From Nephrocerus scutellatus (lineage: Eukaryota > Arthropoda > Insecta > Diptera > Pipunculidae): a DNA stretch of 64,000 bases. Under the pieces are notes generated by a model, which saw only the letters and a list, made by a program, of their open reading frames with translations, was not told where the DNA came from and made no database searches. This document shows, in pieces, positions 41,961-52,830 of this stretch. Both the position numbers and the translations under genes were made by a program. The stretch lies in assembly GCA_947095585.1 (NCBI GenBank), contig OX352765.1, positions 21,792,254 to 21,856,253 of the forward strand. The letters run 5' to 3'. Every line of letters starts with the position of its first letter. The stretch's first letter is position 1.

Positions 41961-44635
41961 TTCAATAAAAATATTCATAAATGGTGAAAATACAGCCTTT
42001 TTATTTATTAACACTTCGATTGGCGCACCATATATATGCATCTCATAAATGTTTTGAACCGTTCGCTGAACTGGACAGAGGTTTATAACATTCCCCGATG
42101 AGAAAGGCATGCAAATATTTATGTAGCTTGGTCGCGAAGAACAAACTACAAAGTTACAACATTTACCTAAGGTATGACTCGGGGGTAAAATTAAATTATT
42201 AAGCTACTACCTACGTCGGAACAACAAACAAGCCCAGTCTTATCACCCACCCACAGCTGCTAAAAAAAATTCATACAAACATAAAAAATTACGCAATCCA
42301 AATGGAATTTGTAATTCAGCGCGTGTATTTGTTTATGTTGTTGTTGTTCTTGTTGCTGTTGTCGGATCTCATACAACACTTGCCTACCTACGTGTGTAAA
42401 TGTGTGATATATGTGACATTAGCATTCGACAAACCAAATTGCTTTAACGCATTTCCATTTCATTCAAAACGCCGAACGGATGTGAAAGCTTCTGAATTTC
42501 TAATTTATTGTTACATACGAGTATACATATAGATACATATAGTAAGTGCTGATGATAGACAGTACTAGATACGACGTGCCGGATGTGCTGTTGACACATT
42601 CAGGCTGATAGAGACATACACACCCATGTAGTACAATAATTCGCGCAAGTCAACTCAACTCACACTACTGATGACTAATCACATCGGAAGCGGATAAAAT
42701 GCGAGCGTTTTTGTTATCGAGCGAGAGAGAAAAAAATTGCGCAGCAAACTGACCCGAATAATACGGGTATTGCTGTACAGAATTAGAAATGTTAAAGAGC
42801 TGCCGACTTACTTGCTTACTTACTGATGTTAGTTACATACATCTTTGCCTTTGTTCATTGCAAGCAAACATTCATCTGCTGGTATTAATCTCCTCCTTGG
42901 AGGGTGACTGGGAAATTTCCCAACAAAAAATAGGGAACGAACAGCCAAAGGAACCCTTTCCCAACAAAGATTGTTGACACAAATGTCGCATTTGTTGTCT
43001 AAGGAACTAAGGAACCCCCTTGTTTTTCTGTGTTAGCAGAACATCTGCCGCCGCCGCGCCGCCAGAAACACTCTTCTCTTGAAATTACGCAGCAGTTGCC
43101 CACTTCTACATTACTTCATCCATTCATTCATGAAAATTATTCTACGTGTCGTCATTTTGGTAGCGGATTACCACAACGTCGCCCTGTGAGTCCGTCTTTC
43201 CGTCATGCCAGCTGAGTCCACGCAATTACTTACAAAAATAACACAGACCATGCTGCTGCTTCACCCAAGACGATGAACAATTTATTCAGCAGAAAAGTAA
43301 CCACCACACCACCACCATCGCAAAGACTTGGCAGGAATTCATGAATGAAGATCATAATGGAATTTAATTTCTTTCTTTTTACTGCGCGCTTAAGTAATTC
43401 ATTCATAAACGGAATGGAACAATTTAATGAATGAAACTTTTTTGTAAGACTCTGCACCGCAGTATAAAAAGGAGGTTCGGATGGACGGACCGACCTATTA
43501 TCCGGTGTGTTGCTGCTTTTTATTAAAGTGAAGTGGACCCCTTCGTTTTTCTGTAATGAATGTAGGTATGTACGAATGCATAAGTGAACGTCTGGACGTC
43601 TTTTCTTCCTAGTTATTCTCTGCGCAGTAACTTCCACTGAAAATAAGTAAGACGACGATGATGACGACGATGACGACGATGATGACGCGCAGTGGGTAAA
43701 GGAAGGAACCGATTCAACAAAATCATCGACGCGTAACGAAGAAGTGACGGAATCAACAACAAAAGAAAATGGCACATTTGGAATTTCTCAAGACGTCGGA
43801 AAAGTAAAAAAAAAAAACTACCTAGTACTGCAGATGAGGGAAGGAAAACCCTACGATGGTTACGGCAAAGAGGACAAAGCGCGACGAAAGTTTACGACCA
43901 ATTTGGGTCGCGTTCATCGGTCGACCGACCGACCGTCCGATGGTTGGCTGCGTTTTGCTACAATCATCAACATCTAGCTTATGAATGGAAACGCAAACTA
44001 TACGATGCGTGGCTAAAATAATGAATACATGAATGAATGGAACGAACGGGAGGGATGGAGGGAGGTGGTGATTACCCACCATTCAAATCCTGTACATCGT
44101 CGACATCACGGCTGCCTCGAGAGAGACTCATTCATAAGTTCGTGTTTTTATCAAATTTAGGTTTTCCGGCATTTTTCTGTCTACCAATTCACCACCATAA
44201 CACTGAGCTATGAAGACGTTGATAATGATGAGGAATTCTTCATAATGGCTTGGTTGGTTGGTTACGGTGTTGGAACAAGACTCTTTTAACCAGCTCGCAT
44301 ATACAACAAGACGCGTGCTATGTAGTCACGGTTGAAAGTATATTCATTCATTTGTTTTGACTCCAGGCAGCTCCATTCCTTTCTATTCATCGCTAATTAG
44401 AGCCCACGTTCGGCGCTTTTTTAATTAAAAGAAAATTTTCTCTTTTTTCTAATTCGCTGCAGGAAAAACTGCGGAAAATTCTGGTATTTAATGTGTAATG
44501 CTTTAATTTTGTTAAGACGGTGCAGCAACTTGTTGTTTTTGTAATTAATTAGCTGGGTTATTTTGAATTGGGAAAGAAAAGATTGGTTCTTTGCAGAAAA
44601 AGAAAAGAAAAGAAAAAAACCCATCAAAATTAAAA
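41961..44635. other. No confirmed gene; microsatellite-rich
   Basis: Contains GTTGTTGTTCTTGTTG near 42339, ATTCATTCATG blocks (43105-43135, 44020-44040) and a GACGATGATGACGAC run at 43650-43690. The 181-codon minus frame at 43230-43775 is driven by that run (poly-Ser) and has no domain. Confidence 0.45.
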
Positions 44636-44639
44636 ATTT

Positions 44640-44895
44640 TCGCTTTAATCGGAGATACACAAGGTTTGAATTAAATCATTAACCCGATTTTATTTAAACT
44701 TTAAAGAAATTATTTGGGAGCCCCTCGGTCCTGGGGCCCTATCACTACAACATTTTTATAGAAAGTGTTGTCATCAGAGATACAAACAGTTTGAATAATC
44801 CTTTAGGAAGTAGGTTAAAAATTAATCACAAGATTTGGCCAGCTAGCCAGCCAGCCACCGACACACGCCGACGTTATTATAGAGATTATATATTT
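44640..44895 (+). repeat. Dispersed repeat 'D120' (plus orientation)
   Basis: Carries TCGGAGATACACAAGGTTTG, AACCCGATTTTATTTAAACT, GGGAGCCCCTCGGTCCTGGG, GAAAGTGTTGTCATCAGAGA, TTAGGAAGTAGGTTAAAAAT and TAATCACAAGATTTGGCCAG, then a short AGCC tandem. Two units of about 130 bp are recognisable, followed by the same tail as at 27030-27160. Confidence 0.75.
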
Positions 44896-45091
44896 ATTTT
44901 ATTTTTTCAAATTAACTATAAAAATAAATTATTACAACTAATAAAATACGACGAGTGCCAGCTACCAGCGCTTTAACTCGATAAATAGGATATTTATTAA
45001 CACCTGACATTTATAGGCGCCATTTCTGTTGTGTCGGTAATATAGCGTTGTTGTTTGACAGCTGTCGTGTTTGAACATTTACATTTACATT

Positions 45092-45655
45092 TCATGTACA
45101 TTGCAACATGGATGGTCTTAAAATGTTAACTTGAGTTACTGAGTTATTAGTATTAGTATTATTCTTCAAACTCAGAACATTTGCCTCCCTCTCCACATTT
45201 GTTGTCATTTGGTGCAGCTCCATAATTCTGTGTGAGAGTAAACAAACGTCGTCAGCGTAGTCCAGATGTTTGAGTTTAGATGTAAGAGTCCAACGAATTC
45301 CTCCGTTTCCAGTAGATAAAGCTGCGCGAATGCAACCTTGTCGTACCCCATTTAGGATCTCGAATTCCTCTGACAGCTTTCTTCTATGCCGCACATGACA
45401 TTTAGAGCCATCATAGGTTGCTTTAATAAAAGCTATTAGTTTATCGGGTTTACCTCTCCTGCGCAAGGCGAGCCAGATAAATTGTCTGTTGACACTGCCA
45501 AACGCCTTCTCAAAAGCGATTAACAGCAGGTGCAGTGGTGACCGGAATTCAACGCACTGTTCAATAATGATCCGCATGCCGTTGATGTGGTCGACACAGG
45601 AGGATCCAGAGCGGAAACCTGCTTCTTCGGCATCGAGTGTATCTTCCTATTATTA
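45092..45655 (-). pseudogene. RTE/CR1-like LINE reverse transcriptase with internal deletion
   Basis: The minus strand is open for 161 codons: DTLDAEEAGFRSGSSCVDHI just upstream, then MRIIIEQCVEFRSPLHLLLI followed by AFEKAFGSVNRQFIWLALRR (motif 3), AFIKATYDGSKCHVRHRRKL, EILNGVRQGCI (motif 4, truncated) joined to RAALSTGNGGIRWTLTSKLK, HLDYADDVCLLSHRIMELHQ (intact YADD, motif 5) and EREANVLSLKNNTNTN. The first catalytic Asp of motif 3 (normally FIDFEKAFDS) is replaced by IAFEKAFGS, and the segment between GVRQGCI and AALS (LSPLLFLLV in relatives) is deleted. It is related to 6905-8115 on the other strand. Confidence 0.85.
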
Positions 45656-47398
45656 GGTTGGGCTTGGACAACTATGTAATTTGGTTGTGCTAGTTTATTC
45701 GCGGTGCTGAATTTCTAATGGCAATGGCTAACCCATAAAAGGCGATGTCAATTTCCCTGGTATACAGCCACACAGAGATCATTAGCTGGAAAAGATTCCG
45801 CTCCGCTTTAAGAGAAATCTGAGGTGGTTTTTGCTTAAGCATTAGTTTTTATCTTCGATAAGCCTTGACAGAGGCGTTAATCAAATGAAAAAACCTTTTA
45901 AATTATGAGCCTAAAATTACAAATCAATTAAGAAAAAATAAATAAATAATGTGAAGGAAAATGACAAGAAATTGATTCTTCCAATGTCCACATCAGACAA
46001 ACACACATCACAGCTCTTCCTTTTGAGTTAAGACTGAATCCAATTCAAAGATAAAAATATACATCAAAGTCTTTTCCAGGAATGTACCGCGGCGCACAAG
46101 CCAACAAGGAAAACGTCGAGTATTTTCGATTGAATTTTGCATGAAATTCGGCGCTCAAAGGCTTTTTCCCCCCCTTAGCACGGGGCGAATTGGATTGATT
46201 TGGAGTTTTATCTGCTTAGCAACCACACAAACACACCGTACAGTGCACATTGGATCAAAGGATTTTTCAACATTTAACAAACAACGTAAACATCTGACAT
46301 TATGTCATGGTTTGAAGATAAACTCATTAATCTTTTCCAAAAATATTTCTATAGATAAAGGAATACTTTGAAATCTAACCATAATACGAGTGTGCATGGA
46401 TGTCCGCCTGTCTGCCCAAAATCCGCGATTGTCAAAAACACCAAACGACTAAAATTTTGATTTGTTTTCTTTTTAATTTGAATGAGACGGTGAAGAAGAG
46501 GAAAGAGTCAAAGTGCACACGCAAACACATACTCGTTTAGTGAGCACACCCTCAACATTGCCAGACAAAAATGTCGGAATCATAAAATCTAATCAGCAGG
46601 AAGGTTCTATAGAGGGTAATGGGAATTTATTGGTTGTTCGCTTAGTTTTAGAGGCGCGGCACTTGGCGCTATGAATGCAAAAAAATATTGGTTTGTCAAT
46701 TTTTTTGTTGGCCTCCTTAAAGCTATGCTGGCACAAAAGACGCTTTTAGTTTGACTCCTTTAAATGGGGTGATAACTTTAGATCCCCTATGGTACTCTCT
46801 GAACTTAGAAGCAACCAAAAGCACACAAAAACAATAATTCCAACAAACATCTTTCATTCGATTTGTGGACAGACAACACAGACGAATGCATGGATGGATG
46901 GCATTCAGACGTTTTACTTTTTGCTTCTCCAGCCAGTGGCCGCCCCTCAAAGAAAGATCTGAATCTATGTTTTTGCTTTCTCTCGGCTACTACCGCTGTG
47001 CAAATATCTTGTGTAATTTCCTGTGTCCGTATAATATATCTGTCCCTCCGTTTGTCTGCCTCATTATTCTGTTCACAATTCGCAGGAAGTCATCTTAATT
47101 GGATTTTTTGGTGATGGAAGCAATAGCAGAAATGGGCGATCAAACATTTACCCAAAAACAAAAAAAAAGCAAAAGTGAAAAGCAAGCAACACAATTCTCG
47201 ACAACATTTTTTGATGACAATGATGAGAATGAAAAATTCCGCCAAAAATATTTAAGCTGCACCAATGACAAGAGAATCTAACAAAAATAACTAGCAAATG
47301 GTAGCGCGTTCGAGCGGAAGATTCTCGTTTAAAGTCTTTTTGTTTCAATAATTCGCAGAGTGATCGAGAAGAAGCAGATGGAACTTATGTAAGAGTAT
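45656..47398. other. No recognised gene
   Basis: Several open frames (46141-46371, 46723-47348) on both strands without domains. The 45656-45850 portion resembles the linker region of RTE-like elements (TTTATTCGCGGTGCTGAATT recalls 48375-48395) but is not readable as protein. Confidence 0.4.
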
Positions 47399-47399
47399 A

Positions 47400-48604
47400 T
47401 TTATGTTGTTGTTGTTGTTGTTGTAGCAGTTACAGGTCTGTTGAACCTTTTGCTCGGTTGACGATTCTTGGTCTTCGGTGCGTAGAAACTATCCTCGTAA
47501 AAAGGAGAGTATATTTACCATCATATCTGGCTCTCTCCACCGGTCGAGAGCCGATGTCATCCAGGCATCTCTTACCTCTGGCCGTCCTGATCTACGCGAT
47601 CCTTCCAGCGTGACTTGGCCTGCCTCTCTACCGTGTCCCATAAATCCAATCGAAAAGGATTTTTCGAGCAGGATCCACTTCCCTCGTTCGAGCTAGGTGT
47701 CCTACTTACCGGTGCCTACAGAGCGAAATTCTCGTAACGATGTCTTCATCGCGGTAAAGATTGTAGATCTTACTGTAGAGTCTCCCAAATCACTCTTCCT
47801 CGCATACGGATCAAACAATTTCCCGTAAAACCATCTCTCGAATGCGGCTAAGAGGTCAGAGTGCTTTTTGCTGAACACCCAAGTCTTGGATCCATTTATA
47901 TAAGTACTGGTATGTCCATTACCTTATACACCAGCACCTTCGATGCTATGTTTAAATTCATGGATTTTAAGAGTCTTACTGTTGGCAACCGTCTGCATAT
48001 TTCTAGTTCCATGATTTTATCGGCTGCTACAATTGACCCTCGAGATAGTAAAGGATTGCGCCAGCTTAAATTCGCGCTACAATATTGGGTCCAATGATTT
48101 ATCTTCCTCTCTTAGGCGTGGCCACCATGTATTTGGTTTTGCTCTCATTTATGTGCAGACCCAAATTAAGCCTTCCGCTCGCTAAGTCATTTTCTGGATA
48201 GACTTATAAAGAATGGCTCCTCTCGCCGCTATATCAGAGTCTCGGATCACTTTCTTCAACGCCAGGATGAAGAAGAGCCCGTTATAGATGTTGTTGGATA
48301 GGCTTGATAGTGATTCGGATATTTTGAAATGGCTTACAGCATTGGTCATGGCCAACCTGTATAGTCGTACCAGTTTATTTGCGGTGCCGAGTTCTGTAAT
48401 ATGACTTTGCTATTATATGCGACTTTAAGTCACTCTTAGACATTTTCGATCTCTCCTACCTATGGTCGAAAATCTGAGCAGTTGTTGATTTGTCTGAGAT
48501 TAGGCCACTATATTTAGGGTCATTGATGACTTTAGCGTATAGAAGACTCATACTTTATTGCAGTATTGATAAGAAAATCTTAAACTCAACCACGTTATAC
48601 CACG
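47400..48604 (-). pseudogene. RTE-like LINE, degraded full-length-like copy
   Basis: Reading the minus strand from 48600 downwards: fragments of RT motifs 2-3 (FSTLMTLNIV.., TDKSTTAQIF-like), MTNAVSHFKISESLSSLSNN, LNGLFFILALKKVIRDSDIA with RGAILYKSIQ, the KTKYMVATPKRE block, IVAADKIMELEICRRLPTVR followed by LLKSMNLNIASKVLVYKVMD (thumb), KKHSDLLAAF, and the C-terminal SGRPEVRDAWMTSALDRW. It is more diverged than the 50.4-kb copy and missing the YADD box. A GTT/GTA-rich tract (47401-47425) lies at its 3' end. Confidence 0.7.
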
Positions 48605-48615
48605 ATAACGTGGTT
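48588..48615. repeat. Perfect 11-bp hairpin at an element junction
   Basis: AACCACGTTAT, six bases, then ATAACGTGGTT. It lies where the RTE-like copy (47400-48604) meets the short-period array that starts at 48616. Confidence 0.8.
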
Positions 48616-48740
48616 TAAAAACCCCTAAAAGATCCTCAAAGGACCCCCAAAGGACCCACAAAAAACCTTCAAAAGATCCCCAAAAGACCTGCTAAAGACC
48701 ACCAAAAGACCCCCAAACGACCCCTAGAGGACACAACAAA
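48616..48740. repeat. Degenerate array of CCCCAAAAGACC-type units
   Basis: Successive words CCCCTAAAAGATCCTC, CCCCCAAAGGACCC, CCCCAAAAGACC and CCCCCAAACGACCCC, with a period of about 12-14 bp. In complement these match the array at 20885-21150 and the theme of 57545-57865. Confidence 0.8.
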
Positions 48741-48795
48741 TCACAAACAAATTTATTGAAAGTTGGACAGCACACCGTCTGTGGGGCCAGCTAGT
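48741..48795 (+). mobile_element. Possible Helitron-like 3' end
   Basis: ACAGCACACCGTCTGT can fold as a short stem and is followed by GGGGCCAGCTAGTAATATAT. A small hairpin a few bases before a terminal CTAGT, followed by an A/T-rich target, is the pattern of Helitron 3' termini. There is no coding support, so the call is tentative. Confidence 0.35.
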
Positions 48796-50086
48796 AATAT
48801 ATAAAAGTATTTCTCTACTTTTTAATTGAATTCTAGTGAAGACCGTCTCTGAATTGCCTACTAGAGGGTTAACAAGAAGTATTCCAGAAGAATTTAATTA
48901 CAAATTCTATTCTTCTGAAAATTATTTCATTTTCTCTATTCACTTTATAATATTTATAATACATAATTATACAGGAATCATTCTATATCTCTTAGTTTTC
49001 TGCCACACAAAGCACTACATATATTACTCATTTCCGACAGTTGACGATTACGCCACTCCATTCCAATGCCACGCTACGCCACAATAACAACAACTGTCTA
49101 GCAAAGCAACCACATCAATGGATTCGTTCATTCATTCATCCATTCATTCGTCTGTTTTATGTGCTTTACATAATATATACGTATGAGTAAGTCTGTGTAA
49201 TTTATAGAATAAAATTCGACATAAAGTATCGTATTAGCTCACTAGAAGCTAGATTATAGATGTAATCCATACGAGAGGGAGAGAAAGAAAACTAAGGCGT
49301 AGCAACCTTGTAACAATTTGTCTTTGGTTTTTGCTCTCTCTGCCCGTCCATCGCACCGGCACCACCCACTCAAAAATTAATTAGACAAAAATATACAAAT
49401 ATCTTAAAAAGATATGTGAATAGCATACAAAATGCCAGTAAGAGTCCACTGCCAAATTTAGAAACATTACGTTCGCTTACCGCCTCACTGCCGCCTGCTC
49501 GACTAGCTCGACACATATTTTTTTCCAATTGATAAAAAAAAGTTCATTCATAAAGTTCTTTCCGACCGACTACGTCGTCGTCAACTTAGTGAGTTGTATG
49601 TACATTTTAGTCAATTGCTGATAAGTGGCCAGAGTCGCACAATATTTAAGTCACTTTTTTAGATGCGCGGGCGTAAGCTATCGACCAATAAATACCAAAG
49701 GCAACCTTGGATGAGGCAAAAACCAAAAATATGTATATGTATATGAAAACAATTCGGATCGGTTGGCAACAACAACTTAACGAAAAACAATTTCCATTTT
49801 AGTGTTGGCAATTTTTGTTGCTGCTGCAAAGATAAAGAACTACTTTGTTTTAGTAACTAAACGCTCGCGATAAAGTTACTAAATAAAGAACAACAAAGAT
49901 AATTTTTAGTGTCATTTGTTTGGTATGCATGACTGGGTGCGAGGGAACTGTCACTGGAGCCACTTCTGCTCAACTTACTTGGGGCAGTGATAAAACAATT
50001 TTTTATTTGTAAAATTATTTACTTAAGAAAAGTTGAAAAAACAATTGAAAATACGTTAATAACGAACCGTAGAATAGACAGGCACA
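48796..50086. other. AT-rich, nothing recognised
   Basis: Contains ATTCATTCATCCATTCATTC near 49127-49150. The open frame at 48836-49087 has no domain. Confidence 0.4.
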
Positions 50087-50087
50087 T

Positions 50088-50195
50088 GGACATAAGTCCC
50101 AATATTTACTTTTGGCACTTATGATCCACTTAATTGGGACATAAGTCCCAAATCAAAGTTTAAGAAATGTTTGTCAAAGATGGGAAATAAGTCCC
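50088..50195. repeat. Three spaced GGGACATAAGTCCC hairpin words
   Basis: GGACATAAGTCCC (50088-50100), GGGACATAAGTCCC (50136-50149) and GGGAAATAAGTCCC (50182-50195) recur at 46-48-bp spacing. Each can form a five-base stem with a four-base loop. A related GGCACTTATGATCC lies between the first two, and more distant forms occur near 50302 and 50340. Confidence 0.8.
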
Positions 50196-50440
50196 AAATT
50201 TTCGGAGATAATAATTAAAAAACATTTGTGGACTTTCATTTCATTACATGAAATGGCTCCTTATTAAAAAAAAAAAATAGGTTAGGTGGGTGGAATGGGG
50301 GTGGAACATAACTCCCTTATTCGATTTGACTTCTTTTGGAACTTATGTCGCGCGGACGTTCATTAAAGTGGTCAAAGGTGCATTATAATTCAGCCTTATC
50401 ACCTAACGAAACATTCTTGACACGCATTATTCTGACACTT

Positions 50441-51709
50441 TATGAATCATCATCATATTTGGCTCTACAACCGGGGTCCGGTCCTGGCCTCCCGCAAAAG
50501 ACCGTAAGACTTTTCTCTCGAACGCGGCTATGAGGTCAGAATGCTTTTTGCTAAGCACCCAAGTCTCGGATACATATGTAAGTACTGGTATGGCCATTGT
50601 CTTATATATCAGCAGGTTGGATGTTATGGTTAAGTTCCTGGATTTGAAAAGCCTTGCCAGACTATAGTAGGCTTTGTTGGCTTTAAGCAACCGTGCGCGT
50701 ATTTCTGGTTCCATGCTGTTATCGGATGCTATAGTTGACCCGAGATAGTTTAAGGATTGCACTACTTCAAATTCGCGCTCCACTATCTGAATTGATGGAC
50801 CAATGTTCGCAGACGTGGCCACCATGTACTTTGTTTTGCTCTCATTTATGTGCAGCCCCAGATTTCGTGCCGCCTGCTCAATCTGGATGAAAGCTTCCTG
50901 TACAGCTCTTTGGTTTCTACCAACGATGTCAATATCGTCTGCGTAAGCCAGTATCTGAATGGACTTATAGAGAATTGTTCCTCTCGCCGTTACGTCAGAG
51001 TCTCGGATAACTTTCTCCAACGCCAGGTTGAAGAGGACGCAGGCCAGTCTATCCCCTTGTCGGAGCCCGTTATAGATGTTGAATGGGCTTGATAGTGATC
51101 CGGATATTTTTACTTGGCTTATAACATTGGTCATAGTAAACCTACATAGTCGTGTCAGTTTATTTGGGATGCCGAATTCTCTCATGGCTTTATAAAGTTC
51201 TACTCTGGCTATGCTATCATAGGCGGCTTTAAAGTCTTTAAAAAGATGGTGTAGTGAGTTTTGAAACTCTAGACATTTTTCCATCACCTGCCTTAGGGTG
51301 TAAATCTGATCAGTTGTTGATTTGCCTGGGATAAAGCCACACTGGTATGGACCAATGATGACTTTAGCGTATGGGGCTATCCTGTCTTGAAGGATAGAGG
51401 AGAAAATCTTATACGCGGTACTTAACAACGTTATACCACGATAATTGCTGCATTTCCCGTCTTATGTATGGGGCACAGGATGCCTCTTCGCCAGTCTTCT
51501 GGCATAACTTCTTCTTCCCATACTTGCACTATTATTTCATGAATTGCTTGGTGTAATGTGGGGCCTCCTATTTTTATCAGTTCCGCTGGGATCCCATCAG
51601 ATCCAGGGGCCTTATTATTTTTGATCCGATTTATCGCTCTGCTAACTTCGACTATGCTTGGTGGCGGCAGCATAGTATGAACTTTATGAATATGAAGAAT
51701 ATATATCAA
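50441..51709 (-). pseudogene. RTE-like LINE reverse transcriptase, nearly intact frame
   Basis: The best preserved transposon here. From 51709 to 51440: SIVEVSRAINRIKNNKAPGS followed by DGIPAELIKIGGPTLHQAIH and VWEEEVMPEDWRRGILCPIH (RT motifs 0-1). A small deletion then changes the frame (KTGN to CSNYRGITLLSTAYK). From 51428 a 333-codon frame runs YQCGFIPGKSTTDQIYTLRQ (motif 2a), HHLFKDFKAAYDSIARVEL (motif 3, Asp in FKDF), NGLRQGDRLACVLFNLALEK (motif 4), ILAYADDIDIVGRNQRAVQE (intact YADD), GLHINESKTKYMVATSA, ILGSTIASDN-like thumb and TYVSETWVLSKKHSDLIAAF. An internal deletion then joins the tail GGQDRTPVVEPNMMM. The ATGATGATG tail marks the 3' end. The endonuclease is missing. Confidence 0.92.
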
Positions 51710-51775
51710 GAATGGTGTTCATCAAGGTTGGGTCTTATCACCTCTACAGTTTATAGTGATTTAGCGCTGCAATAA
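51706..51775 (+). pseudogene. Short LINE RT motif-4 fragment
   Basis: The plus frame reads KNGVHQGWVLSPLQFIVI followed by a stop. This is the (N/T)GVRQGxVLSPLLF palm motif of a LINE RT, here only about 19 codons long, lying between an RTE-like copy and a mariner-like element. Confidence 0.55.
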
Positions 51776-51829
51776 AATAATTATAGAAAACCGAACAAAG
51801 TGGAAAGCATTTGTTAGTAGAGAATCTAG

Positions 51830-52830
51830 TAAAGACACATGACCCCAGTAGATCGCAAATTTATTCCTGGTGTAGCGCACATGTTAAATTTAAGTATGGA
51901 ATTGGATCTCGTTCATATGGCCACCGTGAGCACGTTTGCAATGATCGATTCTTTGGTACCAATTTTCCACCACTCTTCTACACATATCGGCCGAAACGTT
52001 GGCAATTTCGAGTTCGATAATGTTCCTGAGCTTCTCTTACGTTGTTGGCTTGTTGGCATAAACCAACGAGTTAACGTAGCCCCATATACAGAAATCTAAC
52101 GGCGTCGTTCTATCGCATGAGCGAGCTGGCCATTCGATCAGACCATAGATCGAGATTACTCGATTACCGAACTTCCTCTTCAATAGATCAATGGTTTAAC
52201 CAGTTGTGTGGCATGGTGCACCATTTTGTTGGAACCACATATTACTGATGTCCAAGTCCATCCAATTCTGGCCAAAAATTGGTTTCCAGAATGGCACGAT
52301 AACGAACTCCGTTGACCGTAACATGGCGATCATTTTCATCGACGAAAAAATACGGTCCAATCACACCTCCGGCATTAAATACACATTGCATTCAAAAAAG
52401 TGACCGTGGGGATTTTTTTTTATGCAATTGACTCTCCTGAAGTACATGTGGGTTTATTGCTGTCCAAAAACGCATATTTTGCTTATTGAAAAAGCCATTA
52501 AGCCAAAACATCAAATGATCAAGAGACTTCAGTTCTTGAGTTAATTTGATCTTGTAGGCCAAAATTCGCCACAATGTGGACTGAGAGATTCCCAATTACT
52601 CTGAACGGCGTGGAATCTACTGGTTTGCCTCATTTTGAACTGAACTGAAGCACTTACGGCTGTGATATTTGCGGTACTTCGACTGATGCGTTGTCTCACT
52701 GGCACATGCAAATTCAATAGTGAATATGTTGACTCGTATTTATCCACTGTAGCAGGCACAGCCTGTCTCTGGTGGGATGATTATTACGACCGAAAATTGT
52801 AGTAACGCTCTTGAAGTTGCGACCACTGAC
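51830..52830 (-). pseudogene. Tc1/mariner-like transposase, near full length, broken
   Basis: The minus strand reads, in order: YESTYSLLNLHVPVRQRISR (linker after the first helix-turn-helix), LGISQSTLWRILA (second HTH), YKIKLTQELKSLDHL, GFFNKQNMRFWTAINPHVLQ (region of the second Asp), GVIGPYFFVDENDRHVTVNG followed by VRYRAILETNFWPELDGLGH, a gap where QQDGAxxHT should be, RTTPLDFCIWGYVNSLVYAN (third catalytic region), RRVVENWYQRIDHCKRAHGG and HMNEIQFHT before a stop. At least six frame changes and stops. The same family as 6300-6645 and 60745-61560. Confidence 0.85.

Noticed and set aside
43230..43775. 181-codon minus-strand frame with a poly-serine run
   Set aside because: The serine run is a readout of a GAC/GAT microsatellite; the flanking parts match nothing and the opposite strand is also open.
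50427..50500. Reading the final GGQDRTPVVEPNMMM as the start of a separate gene
   Set aside because: The same sequence, with its ATG tail, ends other RTE-like copies and the 51-bp stub at 19771, so it is the element's 3' end.
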